A stretch of 64,000 bases of DNA from Klebsiella ornithinolytica NBRC 105727 = ATCC 31898 (GTDB lineage Bacteria > Pseudomonadota > Gammaproteobacteria > Enterobacterales > Enterobacteriaceae): positions 224,297-288,296 of the forward strand of contig NZ_BCYR01000007.1 of NCBI RefSeq assembly GCF_001598295.1, in the 5' to 3' direction. The notes beneath the pieces are model-generated. The model was given only the letters and a program-made list of their open reading frames with translations, had not been told where the DNA came from and ran no database searches. Each line of letters starts with the position of its first letter. The stretch's first letter is position 1. This document shows positions 1 through 6,484 of this stretch, piece after piece. A program made the position numbers and the translations under genes.

Positions 1-184
1 TCGAGAGGTACAGTTCGTTGAGTAACTCATCCTTGGTGGCGAAATAGCGGAACAGCGTCCCCTCGGCAACCCCGGCGCTACGGGCAATGGCCGATGTTGA
101 GGCGGCGATACCCGACTGGGCAAAGGCGGCCGTTGCGGCCTCCAGCAACGCTTGTTTTTTATCTTCACTCTTAGGACGAGCCAC
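1..184 (-). CDS. ramR: TetR-family repressor RamR, N-terminal part (cut by the window edge)
   Basis: The first 61 residues are present and read [11 protein letters not shown], then a TetR helix-turn-helix ending [13 protein letters not shown]. This is close to what I remember of Salmonella RamR. The start is GTG at 184, with GAGGT about 8 bases upstream. The C-terminal ligand-binding domain lies beyond base 1. RamR represses ramA, the activator of AcrAB-TolC efflux, and releases DNA on binding bile acids and cationic dyes (known for the family). The divergent romA-ramA genes and a matching operator support the assignment. Loss-of-function mutations in this gene are a well-known route to multidrug resistance, but the visible part is intact. 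Confidence 0.9.
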   Translation of the reverse strand, partial: MARPKSEDKKQALLEAATAAFAQSGIAASTSAIARSAGVAEGTLFRYFATKDELLNELYLS

Positions 185-301
185 TACATTTTACCTCACG
201 CGAAATCAAACCCCGATCTAACCACGCCATGTCATGGCACTGCAACGGTGGATGTTAAAAAATTGAAAATCGTCTTGACGACTTTCATATTCGTCTTAAT
301 A

Positions 302-321
302 ATGAGTGCTTACTCACTCAT
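302..321. promoter_or_regulatory. RamR operator between ramR and romA-ramA
   Basis: The sequence is ATGAGTG, six bases (CTTACT), then CACTCAT: a perfect 7-bp inverted repeat with N6 spacing. This is the arrangement described for RamR binding upstream of ramA. It lies 118 bases from the ramR start and 53 bases from the romA start. Confidence 0.85.
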
Positions 322-374
322 AATCAAGTTATATCACTAAACTCTCATAATAGGGAGTTTCATCTGGTCAGGTT

Positions 375-1475
375 ATGAACCGTGTCACTTTCAGCGTGGT
401 CGCCATTATGTTATTAGCCTCAGCAACAGCTTTGCCGTTTGTCTTAAATGCCGGGTTTGGCCGGGCGCCGCAGGGTGCGCAGCTCAGTCTGGTGGAACAG
501 TCGCCACACTATCGCGATGGCCAGTTTCATAATCAGCTCCCCACGCCGGGCTTCACCGGGCAGAAAAATATGCTGGCCGCCTGGTGGGAGTTTCTGGTGA
601 CTAAACGCGAAAATGCCCGTCCCGCGCAGCCGCTGCCGCTGGTCAATACCGATCTCGCCAGCCTGCCAATCGGGCAGGATACGATGGTGTGGCTCGGCCA
701 CTCCTCCTGGTATGTGCAGCTGGCGGGGAAACGCATCCTGATTGACCCGGTCTTCAGCAACTATGCCGCTCCGTTCTCATTTATTAATAAAGCTTTCCCG
801 GGTGACTATCCGTGGCGTGCGGAGCGTATGCCGGAGATAGACCTGCTGATTATTTCGCACGATCACTACGACCATCTGGATTACGCCACCATCAAAGCGC
901 TGATGCCAAAAATCAAGCGCGTGGTGACGCCGCTCGGCGTGGGATCGCATCTGCGCTACTGGGGCATGGAGAGCGCCATTATCAGCGAAGCGGACTGGCA
1001 TCAGGCGGTGCAGATCAGCGACGAGCTGACCGTGCATGTGCTGCCGGCCCGTCATTTCTCCGGTCGTGGGCTGAAGCGCAATCAAACGCTGTGGGCCAGC
1101 TTTATGTTCGTCACCCCGCAGCAGAAGATTTACTACAGCGGCGATAGCGGTTACGGCCCGCACTTTAAAGCCATCGGCGAACAGTTTGGCGCCGTGGATC
1201 TGGCGATTATGGAGAACGGCCAGTACGACCAGGACTGGAAATACATTCATATGATGCCTGACGAGACGGCTCAGGCCGCCGACGATCTCCGCGCGCGCGC
1301 GGTGCTCCCGGGGCATGCGGGGCGCTTTGTGCTGGCGAAACACAGCTGGGACGATCCTTATAAGCGGCTGGCTGCGGCCAGCCAGCAAAGACCGTGGCGG
1401 TTGTTAACGCCGATGCTTGGCGAGCCGGTTTGGGTTGCCGATAAGACGCAATCATTTACTACCTGGTGGCAATAA
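375..1475 (+). CDS. romA: RomA, MBL-fold metal-dependent hydrolase
   Basis: A 366-residue protein with an N-terminal hydrophobic segment (VVAIMLLASATALPFVLNAG) that may be a membrane anchor or signal, followed by a metallo-beta-lactamase fold. The metal motif HDHYDH is at residues 162-167, and later GDSGYG and PGHAGRF supply further metal ligands. It resembles the NAPE-PLD/UlaG-like branch. RomA is the gene between ramR and ramA in Klebsiella and Enterobacter and was first linked to reduced outer-membrane protein levels; its substrate is not evident from sequence. It is probably cotranscribed with ramA, whose start lies 30 bases downstream. The ribosome site is weak (CAGG just upstream of the ATG). 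Confidence 0.88.
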   Translation: MNRVTFSVVAIMLLASATALPFVLNAGFGRAPQGAQLSLVEQSPHYRDGQFHNQLPTPGFTGQKNMLAAWWEFLVTKRENARPAQPLPLVNTDLASLPIGQDTMVWLGHSSWYVQLAGKRILIDPVFSNYAAPFSFINKAFPGDYPWRAERMPEIDLLIISHDHYDHLDYATIKALMPKIKRVVTPLGVGSHLRYWGMESAIISEADWHQAVQISDELTVHVLPARHFSGRGLKRNQTLWASFMFVTPQQKIYYSGDSGYGPHFKAIGEQFGAVDLAIMENGQYDQDWKYIHMMPDETAQAADDLRARAVLPGHAGRFVLAKHSWDDPYKRLAAASQQRPWRLLTPMLGEPVWVADKTQSFTTWWQ

Positions 1476-1505
1476 ATACGGGTTTGATTAAAGAGGAGAG
1501 GACTT

Positions 1506-1847
1506 ATGACTATTTCCGCTCAGGTGATTGAGACTATCGTCGGGTGGATTGATGACAATTTGCATCAGCCGCTGCGTATTGATGATATTGCGCGTCACTC
1601 TGGTTATTCGAAATGGCATCTGCAACGACTCTTTTTGCAGTACAAAGGGGAGAGTCTGGGGCGCTATATCCGCGAACGTAAACTGCGGCTGGCGGCGCGC
1701 GACCTGCGCGACACCGATCAGCGGGTTTATGATATCTGCCTGAAATACGGCTTTGATTCACAGCAGACGTTTACCCGCATTTTCACCCGCACCTTTCATC
1801 AGCCGCCGGGTGCCTACCGCAAAGAGAATCACAATCGCGCCCACTGA
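1506..1847 (+). CDS. ramA: AraC/XylS-family activator RamA
   Basis: A 113-residue protein consisting only of the two AraC-type helix-turn-helix units. HTH1 includes IDDIARHSGYSKWHLQRLF and HTH2 includes VYDICLKYGFDSQQTFTRIF. The compact length and the sequence match the RamA/MarA/SoxS group. RamA activates acrAB, tolC and related genes by binding marboxes (family knowledge). AAAGAGGAGAGGACTT gives a strong ribosome site. It follows romA and is controlled by RamR bound upstream of romA. An imperfectly T-rich hairpin follows the stop codon. Confidence 0.95.
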   Translation: MTISAQVIETIVGWIDDNLHQPLRIDDIARHSGYSKWHLQRLFLQYKGESLGRYIRERKLRLAARDLRDTDQRVYDICLKYGFDSQQTFTRIFTRTFHQPPGAYRKENHNRAH

Positions 1848-1850
1848 GGC

Positions 1851-1882
1851 GCGTCCGCCGGAAAGACCGGCGGACGCATTTT
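1851..1882 (+). terminator. Hairpin terminator after ramA
   Basis: An 11-bp perfect stem (GCGTCCGCCGG / CCGGCGGACGC) with a 5-base loop is followed by ATTTTG. It starts three bases after the ramA stop and separates ramA from the convergent receptor gene. The T run is short, so termination strength is uncertain. Confidence 0.6.
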
Positions 1883-1888
1883 GAGCTT

Positions 1889-4063
1889 CTACCAGGCGTA
1901 GTTTACCGTCATCGTCACCGTACGACCCACGCCATAGAAACAGGCGCTATCGCCGGCGCACGAGGCAACATATTTAGTGTCGGCGATATTGTTGATGTTG
2001 AACTGCGCTTTCGCCCCTTTCAGGCTCGAGCTCAATTCGCCTAACTCATAGCTGACCATCGCGTCATACAGATCCACCGCCGGTACCTTGAAGGTGTTTT
2101 TCGCATCGCCGTAGCTGGTGCCGATATAACGCACGCCAACCCCAGCGGTCAGGCTTTTTAGCGCGCCATTGGGCAGGGTGTAGCTGGTGAACGCCGAGGC
2201 CATATGGGTCGGAATGCGCGCCGGGGTTTTCCCTTCGGTGCCGGCGACGGTGGTATTCACGGTTTCCGCGTCGGTCCAGGTGTATGAAGCAATCAGGTTG
2301 AGGTTGTCAAAGAAGGTGGCGTGCGCTTCGGCTTCCACCCCCTTCGAGCGGACCTTACCGCTGTTCTCATACCATCCCGCCGCGCTGTTCCAGGTCGCAA
2401 CGTTGCTTTGGGTCAGGTCGTACATCGCCAGAGTCATCAACGCCGTCGGCGTAGGCTGATATTTCACACCCACTTCCACCTGTTTCCCTTCGCTGGGATC
2501 GAACGGAGCGACGCCCGGCGCACGATTGGTTTGCAGGTTGGGTTCGAAGGAGGTGCTGTAGCTGATATAGGGCGACAGGCCAAAGTCAAAGGCGTACAGC
2601 AGACCGGTACGCCAGGTAAACTTGCTGTCGTTTTTCTGGGTGCGACTGCTGTCGGTAAAGTCAGTGGTACGCACTTCCGCCCAGTCATAGCGGCCGGAAA
2701 GCAGCAGCTCCCAGTTTTCCAGGCTCAGCTGATCCTGCAGGTAGAGGCCAACCTGATCGAGATTCTGCTGTTCATCGCTGGCGGTACGGAAGGTGCTTTC
2801 ATCGACCTTCACACCATAGACCGGGGCACGCCAGTCGAGATCGTACTGTGAACCGCCGGCGCGACCGAGGTACTGCTTATCCTTGCTGGTTTTGTAGTCC
2901 AGGCCGCCGAGAACGGTGTGCGCCAGCTGACCGGTCGTGAACTGCGCCTCAAGCTGGTTATCGATACCGAACTCATCGGTTTGCCGCTCCTCATGCTGGG
3001 CGCGACGCGAGAGCACGGAGCTGTTGGCTGCGCTGTTGGAATAGACCAGATAGCGATATTTCTGCTTTATCGTCCCATAGCGCGCGTTCTGCCGTAGGGT
3101 CAGCATGTCGTTGAGCTGATGCTCAAATTCATAACCGATGAGAGTCTGCTCGCGCCAGGATTGGTTGTAGCCGGGGTCGCTGACGTTAAAGTCGCGCGGA
3201 ATATAGCTGCCATCGACGCTGTTGACGGTGCCGTAGCGCGGCAGGAAGTTGCGATAACCGGCGTCGGGATCTTTTTGATAGCTGGTCAGCAACGTGAAGC
3301 GCGTCGCATCGTTGGGATACCACGTCAGCGCCGGCGCAATGGCGATGCGCGTCTCTTTATAATCCTCGACCTGGCTGTTCTGGCTGCGGGCGATACCGTT
3401 GAGGCGATAGAGCAGGTGGCCGTCGTCGCTTAACGGCCCGCCGACATCAAAGGCGCCTTCCGCCAGATTGTCGTTGCCGGTACGGAACTGGATTTGATGC
3501 ACCGGCTGGCTGGTGGGACGCTTGCTGGTCATGCTGATAAGCCCGCCGGGGTTGACCTGGCCAAACAGCACCGAGGCCGGGCCGCGTACCAGCTCGACGC
3601 GCTCCAGCAGCCACGGATCCATTGTGCCGGTTTGCGACGACGCGGTGGCGCCATAGCTCAGGCCGTCGAGATACTTCGGTACATAGCTGAAGCCGCGGAC
3701 GAAGACTTCGTCATTGCGGTTGGACGATCCGCGATACTCGGTGAACACCCCGGCGCTATAGCGCAGAGCCTGTGACACCGACGTCACGTCCAGCGCCGCC
3801 ATCTGATCGCGGGTGATGACCGAGACCGACTGCGGGGTTTTCACCAGCCCGGCGGCGGTTTTCGTCGCGGAAAGCGTTTTCGTCGCCACGATCCCTTTGA
3901 CCGGCGCGGTGGGATCTTCATTACTGCTCGCGGTGACCACGAGGGTCTCCTCCGCCAGCGCCTGCCCGGCGAGTGTCGCCACGGCAAGACCCGTGACCCA
4001 GAGTTTAGTTATCTTATTATATTTAAACATTTTATTTGCTATGTCCTTGGTTGAAATTGCCAT
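1889..4063 (-). CDS. TonB-dependent siderophore receptor, FhuA/FoxA-like
   Basis: A 724-residue outer-membrane receptor. It has a signal peptide ending GQALA, a TonB-box-like EETLVVTAS, a plug domain (VITRDQMAALDV, RVELVRGPASVLFGQVNPGG) and a 22-strand barrel ending NYAW. Two cysteines near the C-terminus (SCAGDSACFYG) recall the loop of FhuA and FoxA, which favours a hydroxamate-type ligand, but ligand cannot be read from sequence. ATG at 4063 has AGGG six bases away; ATG codons at 4069 and 4030 are alternatives. The divergent gene encodes an exported Fes-like esterase and a Fur-like palindrome lies between, so the two probably form an iron-regulated uptake/release pair. Confidence 0.85.
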   Translation of the reverse strand: MAISTKDIANKMFKYNKITKLWVTGLAVATLAGQALAEETLVVTASSNEDPTAPVKGIVATKTLSATKTAAGLVKTPQSVSVITRDQMAALDVTSVSQALRYSAGVFTEYRGSSNRNDEVFVRGFSYVPKYLDGLSYGATASSQTGTMDPWLLERVELVRGPASVLFGQVNPGGLISMTSKRPTSQPVHQIQFRTGNDNLAEGAFDVGGPLSDDGHLLYRLNGIARSQNSQVEDYKETRIAIAPALTWYPNDATRFTLLTSYQKDPDAGYRNFLPRYGTVNSVDGSYIPRDFNVSDPGYNQSWREQTLIGYEFEHQLNDMLTLRQNARYGTIKQKYRYLVYSNSAANSSVLSRRAQHEERQTDEFGIDNQLEAQFTTGQLAHTVLGGLDYKTSKDKQYLGRAGGSQYDLDWRAPVYGVKVDESTFRTASDEQQNLDQVGLYLQDQLSLENWELLLSGRYDWAEVRTTDFTDSSRTQKNDSKFTWRTGLLYAFDFGLSPYISYSTSFEPNLQTNRAPGVAPFDPSEGKQVEVGVKYQPTPTALMTLAMYDLTQSNVATWNSAAGWYENSGKVRSKGVEAEAHATFFDNLNLIASYTWTDAETVNTTVAGTEGKTPARIPTHMASAFTSYTLPNGALKSLTAGVGVRYIGTSYGDAKNTFKVPAVDLYDAMVSYELGELSSSLKGAKAQFNINNIADTKYVASCAGDSACFYGVGRTVTMTVNYAW

Positions 4064-4123
4064 AATCATCCCTTTCCCCCATCAGAAAAATCTAATGGCC
4101 TGAACGAGCGGAGTTGATGTTAT

Positions 4124-4144
4124 TGCAAATCATTACCATTTGCA
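4124..4144. promoter_or_regulatory. Fur-box-like palindrome between receptor and esterase genes
   Basis: TGCAAAT and ATTTGCA flank the core CATTACC, giving a 21-bp interrupted palindrome in an AT-rich divergent promoter region. The core resembles NATAAT/ATTATN Fur half sites. Its position 61 bases from the receptor start and 41 bases from the esterase start suits iron repression of both genes. The Fur assignment is inferred from resemblance and context. Confidence 0.55.
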
Positions 4145-4184
4145 TTAGCGTTAGTAACAAATTTTTACAGGGATAAATCGGGCG

Positions 4185-5807
4185 ATGAAAATGGCATGGG
4201 GTGGTCTGCTGATCGGCATGAGTGCGCTACCGGCGGTGGCAATGAACTGCGAATCTTCTTCGCGGCAGGGAGAGCTGCAGGGAAAATTCGATGCCAGCGG
4301 CGAAGTCTGTTTTGATCTGCCGACGTTAGGGGAAAACTACGTTTCGGCGACGATTTCCGGGGTAACGGATGCCCGCCTGCTGGATGAAAATAACCGTCGG
4401 CTGCGTACGCTGCTGGCGGGAGGGCCGCCGGATGGCGAGCAAACGCTGCTGTTCTCCCTGCCGGTGAACCGCGCTTCAGCGCTGGTGCTCCACGGCGAAG
4501 AAGGCACCCGCTGGCATTTCCGCTGGCGGATGAAGGAGACCACCGCGCTGGCGAAAACCCAGGCACTGGATCCCGTCAGTCCCCGTTTGCAGCAGCTGAT
4601 GCAGGAGCTGGCGGCGGGTGGCTCTACGACGCGTTTCTGGCAGGAGCGCGAACAGGAAGGGACGCCGATGGTGGAACCGGTGGATGCAGGACACAAGCGC
4701 GTCACCTTCCTGTGGCGCGGGGCGAGAAAAAACGTCTTCCTGCTGGGATCCCCGGCGGGCGATCACGATCCGCTGTTTCGGCTTGGTCATTCCGATGTCT
4801 GGTTTCGCAGCTACGTGGTACCGGCAGATACCCTGATGCAATATAAGCTGGCGCCGGATGTCCCGCAGGTCGACGGCGTCGGGCACGAGCAGCGGCGGGC
4901 GATTCTGGTCAGCGCTCAGGCCGATCCGCTGAATCCGAACAGCGTCAACCGCGCCAGCGATCGCTGGAACCGCTATTCGCTGCTGGCGCTCAATCCGGCG
5001 CGCTACTGCACGCCGCAGCGTAGGGCGCAGCCGTTGCGCTATGGCACTTTGACCCGCCATCAGCTGCGCAGCGATTTTTTGCATAATACCCGGGAAGTGA
5101 TGATCTACCGTCCGCGCCTGCCGCAGCCCGCGCGCTGGACGCTGATGTTGTTTGATGGCAAAACCTATCAGGATGAATACCGCTTCGCCAACGTGCTGGA
5201 CAGCCTGATCGCCAGCCATGTGCTGCCGCCGATCAACGTGGTGTTTATTGATAGTCTCGATCACCCGCGCCGGGCGAAAGAGCTGCCGCCCAACCCCTTC
5301 TTCGCCGATTTTATGGCCCATGAGCTGCTGCCCTGGCTGCGACAACAGGGGCTGGATGCCATTCGCCAAAAAACCGTTGTCGCCGGCTCCAGCTACGGCG
5401 GCCTGGCCGCATCGTGGGTCGCGCTGCGCTATCCGCGGCTGTTTGCCAATGTCCTCAGTCTGTCGGGCTCTTACTGGTGGGCGCCCAAAGGCGAGGAAGC
5501 CGGCTGGCTGACGCGCCAGTATCAGCAGTCGCCGCGCTATCCGATACGTTTCTGGCTTCAGGCAGGCCGGTTTGAGACCTCGGGAGCCGATGGCGGGATC
5601 TACAGCAATACCCTTACCTTTGAACAGGCGCTACGCGATAAAGGCTATCGCGTCAGCTTCCATCCTTCATCAAGCGGCCATGATTATGCCGCCTGGTGCG
5701 AGGCGCTGGTGGCGGGAATGCGTGACTTTACCGGGTTAGCGCTCAAGGGAAAACCAGCGGCGCCAGACCCAACGCAACACCACATATTCTCCCGTGCCCA
5801 GCGCTAA
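4185..5807 (+). CDS. Exported enterochelin-esterase-like siderophore hydrolase
   Basis: A 540-residue protein with a signal peptide (cleavage near ALPAVA) and the two-domain organisation of Fes: an N-terminal beta domain and a C-terminal alpha/beta hydrolase. The nucleophile elbow is GSSYGG with Ser403. FIDSLDHPRRAKELPPN corresponds to the IDxxxHRxxELPCN segment of Fes, SLSGSYWWAP to its SQSGSYWWP, and GHDYAAW carries the probable catalytic His. Unlike cytoplasmic Fes (also in this window), it should act in the periplasm, as IroE and PfeE do. It is probably paired with the divergent TonB receptor. The end overlaps the convergent ybdJ by 72 bases. Substrate is unknown: cyclic catecholates or ester-linked hydroxamates are both possible. 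Confidence 0.85.
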   Translation: MKMAWGGLLIGMSALPAVAMNCESSSRQGELQGKFDASGEVCFDLPTLGENYVSATISGVTDARLLDENNRRLRTLLAGGPPDGEQTLLFSLPVNRASALVLHGEEGTRWHFRWRMKETTALAKTQALDPVSPRLQQLMQELAAGGSTTRFWQEREQEGTPMVEPVDAGHKRVTFLWRGARKNVFLLGSPAGDHDPLFRLGHSDVWFRSYVVPADTLMQYKLAPDVPQVDGVGHEQRRAILVSAQADPLNPNSVNRASDRWNRYSLLALNPARYCTPQRRAQPLRYGTLTRHQLRSDFLHNTREVMIYRPRLPQPARWTLMLFDGKTYQDEYRFANVLDSLIASHVLPPINVVFIDSLDHPRRAKELPPNPFFADFMAHELLPWLRQQGLDAIRQKTVVAGSSYGGLAASWVALRYPRLFANVLSLSGSYWWAPKGEEAGWLTRQYQQSPRYPIRFWLQAGRFETSGADGGIYSNTLTFEQALRDKGYRVSFHPSSSGHDYAAWCEALVAGMRDFTGLALKGKPAAPDPTQHHIFSRAQR

Positions 5808-5984
5808 GAACCACAGGCAAAAGAGCAGGGTATAAAACTGGTTGAGATCCATCAGATGGAAGGTATCGACCAGTTTTTGCGCCAGCGTTAACCCAAGGGA
5901 TGGCGCTGGCAGCAGTAAACAAGAGATCAGGGCCAACAATAAAATGCCTGCGGCGGCGATCAGCGTTTCGAGCGGATGTTTCAT
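5736..5984 (-). CDS. ybdJ: YbdJ, small inner-membrane protein (DUF1158)
   Basis: An 82-residue protein with two hydrophobic segments, AAAGILLLALISCLLLP and FYTLLFCLWFLALG, and a basic C-terminus (RWVWRRWF). It starts MKHPLETL and closely matches E. coli YbdJ as I recall it. Function is unknown. In E. coli ybdJ sits next to ybdK; here ybdK is about 8.4 kb away, behind an ATPase and an efflux operon. Its 3' end lies inside the 3' end of the convergent esterase gene. Confidence 0.9.
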   Translation of the reverse strand: MKHPLETLIAAAGILLLALISCLLLPAPSLGLTLAQKLVDTFHLMDLNQFYTLLFCLWFLALGTGEYVVLRWVWRRWFSLER

Positions 5985-6173
5985 TACTTGTTAATCATCA
6001 GTTAAAAAACATATTGTCAGGTATAATGACATTTAACGCAATATCCTTTCCTGAGTGATTATTTTACGCCATTATACGTAGCGCTAATATCAGGACTTTT
6101 ATTCCTTCTGTTAATATTGTTGGCGTTATTTGTAATTAAATTAATAGCATCTTAATGTCAATTAACGTCATTA

Positions 6174-6284
6174 TTAAAGAGTGTACTTTACAAAAGTATA
6201 GGTACTATATCCCACCAGCGTGGCAATACTGATAGCCAGCAGGATGTACAGCACCAGGCGGCGTCCGCGGTAGATTCCTGACAT
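6174..6284 (-). CDS. Putative 36-residue single-pass membrane peptide
   Basis: ATG at 6284 is preceded by CGAGG with about 6 bases spacing. The peptide starts MSGIYRGRRLV, continues with a hydrophobic helix (LYILLAISIATLVGYS) and ends FVKYTL. Basic N-terminus plus one transmembrane segment is typical of enterobacterial small membrane proteins. It stands alone in an AT-rich gap between ybdJ and the P-type ATPase gene. I do not recognise a named family. Support is the ribosome site, the composition contrast with flanking AT-rich DNA and the coherent topology. Confidence 0.6.
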   Translation of the reverse strand: MSGIYRGRRLVLYILLAISIATLVGYSTYTFVKYTL

Positions 6285-6484
6285 AATGAACCTCGTTTAA
6301 TATATGTTTATTAATATTCTGTAATAGTTGTTTGAGGAATTAACTTATCACAGATTTTAAATTTTGCGAGGGCTGTTAATTGTCCTGGATCAATTTTCAT
6401 CTCGCTATATAAAATCATATTCATTCATTGGCCAGAAATGATTTCAGGCTTTCCGAATAACGGAATTTATAAGGAAAATTTAAT

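Noticed and set aside
777..1388. Minus-strand open frame of 203 residues inside romA
   Set aside because: Antisense shadow of a gene with intact catalytic motifs.
5736..5807. Overlap of the esterase gene and ybdJ as a sign of misannotation or frameshift
   Set aside because: Both proteins keep normal family features up to their ends; convergent 3' overlaps of this size occur naturally.
6042..6155. Hydrophobic open frame on the plus strand (LLFLLLILLALFVIKLIAS near its end)
   Set aside because: No ATG, GTG or TTG start with a ribosome site in frame before the hydrophobic stretch; AT-rich DNA readily gives such frames.
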